64,000 nucleotides of DNA. Origin: Actinoalloteichus hymeniacidonis. Its GTDB lineage: Bacteria > Actinomycetota > Actinomycetes > Mycobacteriales > Pseudonocardiaceae. Positions 1 through 7,200 of this stretch are shown here, in pieces. Every line of letters starts with the position of its first letter. Positions within the stretch are counted from its first letter, which is position 1. The notes beneath the pieces are model-generated. The model ran no database searches and had not been told where the DNA came from. It was given only the letters and a program-made list of their open reading frames with translations. The translations under genes and the position numbers were made by a program. The stretch lies in contig NZ_JACHIS010000001.1 of NCBI RefSeq assembly GCF_014203365.1, forward strand, positions 186,001-250,000, written 5' to 3'.

Positions 1-415
1 TGAAGTGACCCTCCGCCGAACCGCAGGTCACCGGGGTGCTGTGGCCGACGCCGCGCGGGTCGAATCCGATGATGTCGTAGGAGTCCAGCACCTCCTGCGG
101 GGCGTCGAGACCCTCGATCGCGGCGGGGAAGATGAGGCTCTCACCGCCGGGACCGCCTGCGTTGGTCAACAGCACGCCCCGACGCTGCTCCGGGTTCTTG
201 CTGGCCAGCCTGGAGATCGCGATCTCGATCTGCTCGCCGTGTGGATCGCGGTAGTCGAGCGGGACATCGAGTGTGGTGCACTCCAAGCCGGGGCTGGCGA
301 CGCCTTCCGGGCAATCACCCCATTCCAGGCTTCCCGGTGTCGCCGCCGCCGCGCCCATCGGGGTCAACGACGTCACCACGGCCGCGGTGACGACTGTCAG
401 GACAGATCTCCGCAT
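1..415 (-). CDS. secreted alpha/beta hydrolase, Tap-like (partial, C-terminus off the left edge)
   Basis: The first 138 codons of a secreted hydrolase are present. The ATG at 415 follows a GGAGGAG ribosome binding site by about 6 nt. The product starts with a signal peptide of about 25 residues (basic MRRS, hydrophobic core, Ala-rich end). Then come blocks shared with the complete hydrolase at 2241-3752: LEWGDCPEGV, VPLDYRDPHGEQIEI, RRGVLLTNAGGPGG and YDIIGFDPRGVGHSTPV. These belong to the tripeptidyl-aminopeptidase (Tap) branch of alpha/beta hydrolases, exported enzymes that cut peptides or esters. The GxSxG nucleophile lies outside the window, so activity cannot be judged. It is probably a paralog of its neighbour 1.8 kb away. 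Confidence 0.85.
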   Translation of the reverse strand, partial: MRRSVLTVVTAAVVTSLTPMGAAAATPGSLEWGDCPEGVASPGLECTTLDVPLDYRDPHGEQIEIAISRLASKNPEQRRGVLLTNAGGPGGESLIFPAAIEGLDAPQEVLDSYDIIGFDPRGVGHSTPVTCGSAEGHF

Positions 416-778
416 CGGTCTCCTCCTTGGGAAACGAATCGAGTAATGCGCAGCGGATCGGCCGGGGTGGGAATCGGAGAAACCCCAGGTGGTCACCCGT
501 CGCATGCCATTGATCTCATCAGTCGCCGTGGCAGGCGGGTAGTGAATCGATGTCATCGCTTCTCATGACATTTGTCCTGTCAAGTCATGACGTGGTGTCA
601 CTGGTGAAGCGGACCGCGATGCAGAACACTGGCGTCAGGCTTGATTTCTCGGTGCCGGGCGAATGCACTCGTTCATCGGACCGCGGGCGCCGTCACCAGC
701 GGTGAGATACCGGAAACCGGTCGGGCCACGGTGCAGAGCGGGCAACGGCCAGAACGATCGACGTGAGGAAGAACGACA
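416..778. other. intergenic region between divergent genes, with a small inverted repeat
   Basis: No gene is supported here. This is the divergent promoter region of the partial hydrolase (leftward) and the GPP34 gene (rightward). It holds TGACA-N7-TGTCA at 566-582 and two TCATGAC copies (563-569 and 585-591) spaced 22 bp apart. This is the size and spacing of an operator, but no regulator can be assigned. Confidence 0.4.
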
Positions 779-1465
779 ATGCAGAATGATTTGTTGATCG
801 TCGAAGATCTGATGTTGCTGCTGCTCGACGATAAGACCGGCAGCCCGGCGGGCGCGGGCACCCTGTATTACACCCTCGGCGGTGCCGTATTGGTCGAGCT
901 CGCATTGCAGGGCAGGGTCGAGGCGGAGGAAGGCCGTTTCTCCCTGAATGGTCCCAAGATCAATGTGGTCGGGGACGGCCCGCTCTCGGACCCGTTGTTG
1001 CAGTCGGCCTATGACAAGGTCGCCGAGAAGACTCAGCGAGTCCAGCCGTTGCTCATCGCGATCGGCGCCGACCTCTGGAAGGTCGTCGTCGAGCGACTCC
1101 TCGAACGTGGTCTCATCCGGCGGGAGACCAGGAAGGTGCTGGGCCTGTTCAAGACCACCAGGCTGCCCGCCGAGGAGACCGGGTACGAGGCAGCACTTCG
1201 ACAGCGGGTCTGCGATGTCCTGGAGGACGGCGCGCCCGCTGATGCGCACCTCGCGGCGGTGATCGGGCTGGTCTCGGCCAGCGGCACCCTCCCGACCCTC
1301 GACCCGGCACCGAAGTGGTCGGGCAAGGTCCACGACCGCGCCAAGGAGTTCGAGCAGGGCAACTGGGGGTCCGAGGCAGTCAACGCCGCCGTGATGCGCA
1401 CGGCCGCCGCGATCGCCGCGTCGAGTGCCGCGATCGCCGTCAGCGTGGCAGGCAGCACCTCGTAA
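779..1465 (+). CDS. GPP34 family phosphoprotein
   Basis: The 228-residue product matches the GPP34 (GOLPH3/Vps74-like) family, which in eukaryotes binds phosphoinositides at the Golgi; actinobacteria carry many copies of unknown role. Features seen are the family opening LLIVEDLMLLLLDDKTG, a conserved LGGAVLVELALQGR helix near residues 35-48, and an Ala-rich C-terminal helix (about 195-222). The ATG at 779 follows GAGGAAG by 7 nt. The protein has no signal peptide and is probably cytoplasmic or peripheral to the membrane. It stands alone, so context gives no function. Confidence 0.85.
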   Translation: MQNDLLIVEDLMLLLLDDKTGSPAGAGTLYYTLGGAVLVELALQGRVEAEEGRFSLNGPKINVVGDGPLSDPLLQSAYDKVAEKTQRVQPLLIAIGADLWKVVVERLLERGLIRRETRKVLGLFKTTRLPAEETGYEAALRQRVCDVLEDGAPADAHLAAVIGLVSASGTLPTLDPAPKWSGKVHDRAKEFEQGNWGSEAVNAAVMRTAAAIAASSAAIAVSVAGSTS

Positions 1466-1507
1466 CGCCGAAACGGAAAACCCCTTCGCGCCGGGCAGTT
1501 CGGTCGC

Positions 1508-1792
1508 TCATGCGCCATGCGCCATGCGCCATGCGCCATGCGCCATGCGCCATGCGCCATGCGGCGCAGCGGCGGGGCGTGGCCGGGCGCGGAAGGCGCG
1601 CAGCATGTGCGTCACATAACGACGGGATGCTGCGGCGGGATCATCGGTCTCGGTGGCGATTACTCCCGCATTGCCCGCGATCAACAATCGGATGTCGTCC
1701 AGTCGAAGGCCGGCTCGGATGCTCCCCGCCGCTTGAGCCCGCCGAAGCAGCATGTCCACCACCCGATGGGCGAGCGATCGCCATCTCGACGC
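1508..1792 (-). pseudogene. TetR-family regulator, C-terminal remnant
   Basis: Read leftward, this frame gives WRSLAHRVVDMLLRRAQAAG, then SIRAGLRLDDIRLLIAG and RYVTHMLRAFRARP. That is the ligand-binding and dimerisation end of a TetR-family repressor. The N-terminal helix-turn-helix is absent, because upstream of about 1790 the sequence becomes the reverse strand of an oxidoreductase fragment. The C-terminus runs into the 7-bp repeat and stops at 1508. It is a deletion remnant and not expected to bind DNA. Confidence 0.7.
1510..1565. repeat. heptanucleotide tandem repeat (ATGCGCC)7 plus one variant unit
   Basis: Seven perfect ATGCGCC units (1510-1558) are followed by ATGCGGC (1559-1565). The array lies just after the GPP34 gene and inside the 3' end of the truncated TetR frame on the minus strand, where three units (21 bp) encode MAHGAWR. 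The unit length is not a multiple of three, so loss or gain of a copy would shift that frame. It looks like a slippage-prone simple repeat. Confidence 0.95.
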
Positions 1793-2135
1793 GCTTCGCC
1801 GGCTCGGCGCGAACGAGATCCTGGACCGGCGGGCGGTCCGACCAGTCGAGCTGCCTTCCTACGACGTGGTGGTGGATGCGGTCGGCACCGAGCTCGCCGC
1901 TTACCGCAGACTGGCCGCGCGCACGGTGACCATCGCCTTCCCCTCACCCGCGGTCCTGGCGGACATCGCGGCGTCGAGGGTCTTCGGCTCTCGTCGTATC
2001 CGGACATTCAGCGGTCGAATCCGCGCGGAGCTCAGGCCGGTGGTGGCGGGCAGCTTCCCGTTGGAAGAGACAGCGGCGCACCGCAGGCTGGAAACCGGCG
2101 GCAACCTGGGCAAACTCGTGATTCGGACGGGCTGA
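1770..2135 (+). pseudogene. zinc-type/quinone oxidoreductase (MDR superfamily), C-terminal remnant
   Basis: The frame reads ASDRHLDALRRLGANEILDR, SYDVVVDAVGTE, then IRAELRPVVAGSFPLEETAAHRRLE and GNLGKLVIRTG. This is the end of the Rossmann domain and the C-terminus of an NADPH:quinone-reductase-like enzyme. About the first 180 residues are missing, including the catalytic domain and the glycine-rich nucleotide loop. A start is possible at 1752 but has no ribosome binding site and would give a non-functional fragment. TetR and MDR genes are often divergent neighbours, so one deletion probably removed both 5' ends and the promoters. Confidence 0.7.
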
Positions 2136-2167
2136 ACCACCTGGCGCTCCGGTATTTCGACGACTGT

Positions 2168-2198
2168 GGGGTGGGGCGGCTTCGCGCCACCCCACCCC
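2168..2198. terminator. GC-rich hairpin between convergent frames
   Basis: The left arm 2168-2180 and right arm 2186-2198 pair over 13 positions with one C-A mismatch around a TTCGC loop. The plus strand continues into GGATTTTCT. It separates the rightward oxidoreductase remnant from the leftward hydrolase and can serve both strands. Confidence 0.65.
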
Positions 2199-2240
2199 GG
2201 ATTTTCTATCGCGCCGCTATCGAATGCCGCGGCGTGTTGA

Positions 2241-3752
2241 TCAGGATGCCTCGCAGGCCACGTCCTGATCGGGCATGGTTCCGTCGAGCAGGAACTTCGT
2301 AGTGATGTTCAGTGCGCAGGCGTTGCCGCCCAGGACGTAGACCCCGTGTCCGCTGCCGTCGACGCTCACCAGCTTGGAGCGGTCGCCGAACTTCTCATTG
2401 ATCGACTTGCCGCCGTCGATCGGCGTGACCGGGTCGCGGTCGTTCTGCAGGACGAGGACGTTCTCCGGGCCGTCGGTGTTGACCTGCACCGGCTCCTCGA
2501 GGGGTGCATCCCAGTAGGCGCAGGGCAGGATGTTGGCGGCGGCTGCCCCAAAGAGCGGGAACTCCTCGCGGTCGGCGGCGACGTTGTCCTTGTAGGTCTG
2601 GACGTCCTCGGACCACTCGACGTCGTTGCAGGTCGTGGCGAGGAAGACCGTCAAGGCGTTGTCGATGGCGGTGACCTCGGGCGCGGTTTCCGCCAGCATG
2701 GTCTCCGCCGAGGCCACATCCCCGACCTTCAGCGACTGCCAGATCTGTGCCAAGGAAGCGTAGGACCGCTCGTTGTAGAGCGAACCGAAGGTGGCCTGAC
2801 GGAAGAGAACGCCGTCGATGGTCTCGACTGGGTTCTCATCGAGACTTTCGGCCAGGCTGAAGTAGGTCTCCCGTACCTCCTCCGGCGTGCTGCCCAAGCC
2901 GTAGGCCTCGTGCCGCGCGGCGGCCCAGTTCGCGAAGTCCGGGAAGGTCTGCTCCATGCCCTGGCCGTAGCGGCGGAGTCCTTCCTCGTTGAGGTGGGTG
3001 TCACCGATGTTGCTGTCGAGTACCACGCGGTCGGTCGTCTCCGGGAACATCGAGGCGTAGGCGGCACCCAGCCCGCTGCCGTAGGAGTACCCGAGGAAGC
3101 TGGCCTTCTCCTCGCCGAGGGCGGCCCGGATCTGGTCCAGGTCGCGGGCCATGTTCGCCGTCGAGATCTGCCGCAGGTGAGCGCTGTCGTCGCTGGTCAA
3201 GCACTGCTCGGCGGCCCGCTCGACGACTCCCGCTCGCTCGTCTACCGCAGCCTCGTCGACCGCGTACGGCGGGATGTTCATGCGGTACTCGCCGTCGATG
3301 GTGAACCCACAGCCCACCGGCGTGGAGTGTCCGACGCCCCTGGTGTCCATCCCGATGATGTCGTAGCTGTCCAGGACGCTGGCCGGAATGCCCTGGTCCG
3401 CGAGGAACCTCGGCTGGTCCAAGCCGGTACCGCCCGGGCCACCCGGGTTGGTCAGCAGCACACCGCGTCGCTTGTCCGGGTTCAGGCTCGGCAGCTTCGA
3501 GATCATGATCTCGATCTGCTCACCGTCGGGATCGTTGTAGTCCAGCGGCACCGGCACGGTGGCGCACTGCAACTGCTTCGGCGCCACCTCGACACCCTCG
3601 GGGCATTCGCCCCACTCCAGCCCGGCCGCAGGCGGCGGCACGGCCTGGTTCTCCTGCTCGGCGGTCGCGGCAGGCACCCCGACCAACGCGCCGGCAACGC
3701 CGAGCGCGGCCAACAACGTCATACTTCGGCCGACGTGAGATTTCTGCTTCAC
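2241..3752 (-). CDS. secreted alpha/beta hydrolase (tripeptidyl-aminopeptidase-like)
   Basis: This complete 503-residue exported hydrolase has a signal peptide (about residues 1-31, ending AATA) and the block RRGVLLTNPGGPGG, which forms the oxyanion region. The nucleophile motif GYSYG carries Ser223. The acid is Asp440 in NDRDPVTP, and His469 in GSGHG completes the triad. Length and motif order fit the Streptomyces Tap/SlpD-E family, which removes N-terminal peptides outside the cell. The GTG at 3752 follows GGGGAG by about 8 nt. Its closest relative in the window is the truncated hydrolase at the left edge. Substrate cannot be told from sequence. Confidence 0.9.
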   Translation of the reverse strand: MKQKSHVGRSMTLLAALGVAGALVGVPAATAEQENQAVPPPAAGLEWGECPEGVEVAPKQLQCATVPVPLDYNDPDGEQIEIMISKLPSLNPDKRRGVLLTNPGGPGGTGLDQPRFLADQGIPASVLDSYDIIGMDTRGVGHSTPVGCGFTIDGEYRMNIPPYAVDEAAVDERAGVVERAAEQCLTSDDSAHLRQISTANMARDLDQIRAALGEEKASFLGYSYGSGLGAAYASMFPETTDRVVLDSNIGDTHLNEEGLRRYGQGMEQTFPDFANWAAARHEAYGLGSTPEEVRETYFSLAESLDENPVETIDGVLFRQATFGSLYNERSYASLAQIWQSLKVGDVASAETMLAETAPEVTAIDNALTVFLATTCNDVEWSEDVQTYKDNVAADREEFPLFGAAAANILPCAYWDAPLEEPVQVNTDGPENVLVLQNDRDPVTPIDGGKSINEKFGDRSKLVSVDGSGHGVYVLGGNACALNITTKFLLDGTMPDQDVACEAS

Positions 3753-3956
3753 GTGTCACGCTCCCCGTAGTCGATTGCAGTTGACGACTACTGGACACCG
3801 TGTGCCTGCGACACGGTCAAGAACCGGCGGTTCGCGCACCGTCGAATACCGCCGAGACACCTCGTGAACTGGTAAGACGTCGACATCTCGGCGCGGAAGC
3901 GACCCGCCGGAACTGTGTTGTGACTTCGCGAGAGTGTGTTGTGCGGGCGGATGGGG

Positions 3957-3992
3957 CGCCGGGCGCCGGTCCGCGCGGCTCGGCGCCCGGCG
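3957..3992 (-). terminator. strong hairpin downstream of pyrE
   Basis: Perfect 12-bp arms at 3957-3968 and 3981-3992 enclose a 12-nt loop, 20 nt past the pyrE stop. There is no U-tract, as is common for terminators in GC-rich actinobacteria. Confidence 0.65.
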
Positions 3993-4011
3993 ACCTGGGA
4001 CGACGACGCGG

Positions 4012-4605
4012 TCAGCTCAGGCCGAGATCCGCGAGCCCCAGCAGATAGCGATACGGCAGGCCCTCGGCCTCGATTCGCTCGCGGGCGCCGGTGTTCCGAT
4101 CGACGACGGTCACCACGCCCACCACCTCGGCGCCCGCCTCGCGCAGGGCTTCCACCGCGGTGAGCACGCTGCCACCCGTCGTCGAGGTGTCCTCGACGGC
4201 CAGCACCCGCCTGCCTGCGACGTCCGGGCCCTCGATGCGGCGCTGCATGCCATGTTGCTTGGTGGCCTTGCGCACCACGAAGGCATCCAAGGGGTTATCG
4301 GTGGCCGCAGCCTGATGCAGCAGCGACATCGCCAGCGGGTCCGCGCCGAGGGTGAGACCGCCGACGGCCACGTAATCCCAGTCGGCGGTGAGCTGGGTCA
4401 ACAGGCGACCGATCAGCGGCGCCGCCGCGTGATGCAGCGTCACCCGCCGCAGGTCGATGTAGTAGTCGGCCTCGGCGCCGGAGGACAACACCACCTTGCC
4501 GCGCACCACAGCCAGTTCCGAGACCAGCGTGGCCAACTCGCGCTTGGCCGCATCGTCGATCGGAGGCGTGCCCCCGGTTACCTGAGAACTCGATTCGCTT
4601 CCCAC
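4012..4605 (-). CDS. pyrE: orotate phosphoribosyltransferase
   Basis: PyrE joins orotate to PRPP to make OMP in pyrimidine synthesis. The 197-residue product shows the type I PRPP-binding loop VLAVEDTSTTGG (residues 134-145; Glu138-Asp139 bind PRPP ribose), the YYIDLRRVTLHH strand, and the flexible catalytic segment with lysines in VRKATKQHG. The start is taken as GTG 4605: no ribosome binding site is visible and no better in-frame start exists near the N-terminus. It is the last gene of a leftward run. Location near clpB is as in mycobacteria. Confidence 0.93.
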   Translation of the reverse strand: MGSESSSQVTGGTPPIDDAAKRELATLVSELAVVRGKVVLSSGAEADYYIDLRRVTLHHAAAPLIGRLLTQLTADWDYVAVGGLTLGADPLAMSLLHQAAATDNPLDAFVVRKATKQHGMQRRIEGPDVAGRRVLAVEDTSTTGGSVLTAVEALREAGAEVVGVVTVVDRNTGARERIEAEGLPYRYLLGLADLGLS

Positions 4606-4649
4606 AAGCCATCAGACTGACACATCTGTTCGGAGCAGCGCGAAACGAC

Positions 4650-5327
4650 TCAGTCCTGCCACACGTAGTCCGGCACCCGCTCGATCACCTCGACGAGGAA
4701 CGTCGCCATCGCAGGCACGTTCTCCGGGATCAACCGGCCACGGGTCCAGGTGAGCAGCATCGGACCCTCTAACCGGAAGGGCAATGACTTGAACCGCTCA
4801 TCGCCCAACATCCACTCCATCGTCCGGGGATGCAGGATGTCGTAGGCGAAGCGATCGTTCTCCGCCTCGATCCGGAACGCCCGGTTGAATTCCTCGCTCT
4901 CCAACTGGAGGTCCTTCATCCCGAAGACACCCATGATCCGATGTCCGATCATCTCCCGGCTGACCTCGAGCATCGGACGGACCTTCGGGGTGAACAGCGC
5001 GGCCACCGCGAACCGGTAGGTGACGTTGCGCTTGTTCCGCCCGGAGCCCTGCCGCTCGACGTAGTAATACTCGAAGGCCACCAGCTTTCGACCTCGCAGC
5101 GAGCCCGTCACCACATGTCGCGTGCCCCGGCGGATGCCGCGCCGGAACATCGGTGCGTTGAAATACCGGAGCCAGCGGTCATCACGCGGCACGTAGGTCC
5201 AGCCGCTGTCTCGCGCCCACGCCTGGAAGGCCTCGCGGCGTCTGCGGCTGACATAGCGCGAGATCAGCGCGACGCCGACGAGGATGAGGATGAACGTCCC
5301 GAAGGCGATGTAGAACGGCTCCATCAC
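4650..5327 (-). CDS. membrane-anchored protein of unknown function
   Basis: I do not recognise this 225-residue protein. It has one N-terminal transmembrane helix (about residues 5-25), then a basic stretch RYVSRRRREAF and a cytoplasmic domain beginning with the pattern WARDSGWTYVPRDD. The body is mixed alpha/beta with no catalytic motif. It shares its design (one helix, basic linker, then GW-[YF]-x-D pattern) with the protein at 6177-6914, so the two may be distant paralogs. The start is GTG 5327 or the adjacent ATG 5324. It lies 19 nt after the SDR stop and is probably co-transcribed. Confidence 0.75.
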   Translation of the reverse strand: MMEPFYIAFGTFILILVGVALISRYVSRRRREAFQAWARDSGWTYVPRDDRWLRYFNAPMFRRGIRRGTRHVVTGSLRGRKLVAFEYYYVERQGSGRNKRNVTYRFAVAALFTPKVRPMLEVSREMIGHRIMGVFGMKDLQLESEEFNRAFRIEAENDRFAYDILHPRTMEWMLGDERFKSLPFRLEGPMLLTWTRGRLIPENVPAMATFLVEVIERVPDYVWQD

Positions 5328-5346
5328 GGTGACGACCCCCGTTCGA

Positions 5347-6120
5347 TCAGTTGTCGCGCGCGTTGACCCTCGTCGCGAGGCGACGAACGAGCGCCCGAGG
5401 CAACAGGCCGGCCAGGGTGGTGATCACCTTGTACGGCAGGCTCGGGACAGAGAGCACTCGGCCCTCCCGCAGATCGCGCAGACAGTCGTTCACGACGCGG
5501 TCGGCGTCCAGGTAGAGCGGGCCGGGAATGCCGCCCATGTCGATGCCTGCCCGATCGTGGAATTCGGTTCTGGTGAATCCGGGGCACAGGACGAGCACCC
5601 GCACGGCGCTGTTCGCCGTCGTCTGAGCCAGCCCCTCGGTGAACATCGTCACCCACGACTTGTCTGCGGTGTAGGTGGAACCACGGCCGGGGAAGAAGCC
5701 CGCCACGCTGGACACGTTGATCACCGCGCCGCGATTGCGGGGCAGCATCGAATTCAACGCCGCATGGCTGAGTTCGAGTACGGCGGTGACATTGACGTCG
5801 AGTTGCGCGCGCAGCTGATCGGCGTCCTGCGCCAGGAAACCCTCGGGCTGGGTGAATCCGGCGTTGTTGACCAGTAGGTCCACCGGCTCGGCCTCGTCCC
5901 GCAGCCGCTCGGCCACCCGCCTGCGATCGGCCTCGGCAGCCAGATCGGCGGTCAGGACCTCGACCTCGATGCCGTGCCGCTCGCGCAGGATCCCCGCCAG
6001 CTCGGTCAGCCGCTCGGTGGTGCGGGCCACCAGGACGAGATCATGCCCCTCGGCCGCCAGCCGCCGCGCGAACGAGCGACCGATTCCAGCAGTGGCGCCG
6101 GTGATGAGAGCCGTGGTCAT
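5347..6120 (-). CDS. short-chain dehydrogenase/reductase (SDR)
   Basis: This is a classical SDR of 257 residues. It has the cofactor motif TGATAGIG (7-14), NNAG (85-88), catalytic Ser137/138 in INVSSVAG, and Tyr150 and Lys154 in YTADK. Arg33 in VARTTERL suggests NADPH preference. The C-terminus has a basic, hydrophobic tail (LLPRALVRRLATRV) that may touch the membrane. The start is set at ATG 6120 because TACGGT (6128-6133) lies 7 nt upstream, the signature of a leaderless transcript; an upstream GTG (6147) has no such support. Substrate is unknown. Confidence 0.88.
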   Translation of the reverse strand: MTTALITGATAGIGRSFARRLAAEGHDLVLVARTTERLTELAGILRERHGIEVEVLTADLAAEADRRRVAERLRDEAEPVDLLVNNAGFTQPEGFLAQDADQLRAQLDVNVTAVLELSHAALNSMLPRNRGAVINVSSVAGFFPGRGSTYTADKSWVTMFTEGLAQTTANSAVRVLVLCPGFTRTEFHDRAGIDMGGIPGPLYLDADRVVNDCLRDLREGRVLSVPSLPYKVITTLAGLLPRALVRRLATRVNARDN

Positions 6121-6127
6121 GGCTCGA

Positions 6128-6133
6128 ACCGTA
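6128..6133 (-). promoter_or_regulatory. -10 hexamer of a leaderless SDR transcript
   Basis: TACGGT on the minus strand ends 7 nt before ATG 6120. Confidence 0.5.
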
Positions 6134-6176
6134 TCCTCCGGGACCACGCACTGTCACCGCTTTGAGTGCCAGCCGA

Positions 6177-6914
6177 TCAGTTGGAGGGTCGGTAGATCTC
6201 GTTCTGTTCCTGCTCGTCCTGCGCATCGGAAGCGGCCTCCAACGCGGGAAGCTCGGTCACATCGGCGTCCTCGGCATCGGGATCGAAGGGATCGACCAGA
6301 TCCGCGATCTCCCCGACATCGCGCAACAGCTGTTCCAACCGGGCAGGCGTGGCACTCGGCGGCGCGGCGGCCACCACCCACTCGTTCTCCAGCCACACCA
6401 CGACGACGTCCTCACCGATCTCTTCGGCCGCCTCGACCAGGTCCGGCGTCATCAGGGCGCGGGCCGCGTTGAGGTTCGTGACGAAGGCATAGCGGGATCC
6501 GACCGGCCCCAGCAGATCGAGTCCGGACTCCTGCGGAACGGGGACGCTGGGCAGCCACAACTCCACGACCACATCGTGCTTGCGCCTGCACCGGACCGCG
6601 ATCAGCACCGAGCTGATCTTGCCGCCCGTCTCGTGGTCGAAGACATAGACCTGACGCCTGCCGTCGGCGGTGAAGGTGGAACCGGCGACCACATCCTTGG
6701 CGAGTCCGCTGCCGTGGGGAGCGAGCGCGCCGTGTTCCCATCTGGTCGGCAAGACCTGATCGACCTCGGCGAACTGCCAGCCGCGCAGCGCGGCCCAACG
6801 ACGACGTTCCCGGTTGCGGGCTGTGCGCTGGGCACGGTCCGCTGCCAACAGGACGAAACCACCCACGGCGAAGAGCACGGCCACCGTGAACCAGACCCAA
6901 GTAGGCACGTTCAC
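6177..6914 (-). CDS. membrane-anchored protein of unknown function
   Basis: This 245-residue protein has one N-terminal transmembrane helix (about residues 6-24), a strongly basic linker (RAQRTARNRERRRW) and a cytoplasmic beta-rich domain. Its C-terminal 45 residues are acidic and probably disordered (DPFDPDAEDADV). No enzyme motif is visible. The GW-QFAEVD pattern after the linker resembles GW-TYVPRDD in the neighbour at 4650-5327. The GTG at 6914 is 7 nt after TACCCT, so the mRNA is probably leaderless. Confidence 0.75.
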   Translation of the reverse strand: MNVPTWVWFTVAVLFAVGGFVLLAADRAQRTARNRERRRWAALRGWQFAEVDQVLPTRWEHGALAPHGSGLAKDVVAGSTFTADGRRQVYVFDHETGGKISSVLIAVRCRRKHDVVVELWLPSVPVPQESGLDLLGPVGSRYAFVTNLNAARALMTPDLVEAAEEIGEDVVVVWLENEWVVAAAPPSATPARLEQLLRDVGEIADLVDPFDPDAEDADVTELPALEAASDAQDEQEQNEIYRPSN

Positions 6915-6921
6915 AGTGCGA

Positions 6922-6927
6922 AGGGTA
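6922..6927 (-). promoter_or_regulatory. -10 hexamer of a leaderless transcript
   Basis: TACCCT on the minus strand ends 7 nt before GTG 6914. Confidence 0.5.
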
Positions 6928-7039
6928 GCGACGTGATCGGCCGTTGGCGAAGATCGAGGTGCAGATAAAGCCCTAACTGACGCAAAGTGACAACGCTCGG
7001 CCTAGAGTTCGGTGCTCACAGCGCCGAAGCCGCCCGAAA

Positions 7040-7056
7040 GATCACGTTGCGTGATC
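7040..7056. repeat. perfect inverted repeat GATCACG-TTG-CGTGATC
   Basis: The repeat lies in the 286-bp gap after clpB and upstream of the 6914 gene. It could be an operator for that gene or a short clpB terminator: on the minus strand it is followed by TTTCGG. No gene is seen in the rest of this gap. Confidence 0.5.
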
Positions 7057-7200
7057 GATATTCGATGAATCCGTTGGAGCGGCCCGGAACGCCGCTGCGT
7101 CGGCGTGGTGTGTGGTGCGGAAGCCGGGCCGGCGGGCGATCCCGATGGCGACGGCGCCACTCGTCGAGTCGAGCGGCGCCGTCCGTGCCCACCAGCCGCG

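Noticed and set aside
1033..1560. Leftward frame starting with MAHGAWR repeats and overlapping the GPP34 gene
   Set aside because: It is the translation of the 7-bp repeat followed by the antisense of GPP34. No ribosome binding site or domain supports it.
1510..1565. CRISPR-like array
   Set aside because: The units are contiguous 7-mers with no spacers. It is a simple tandem repeat.
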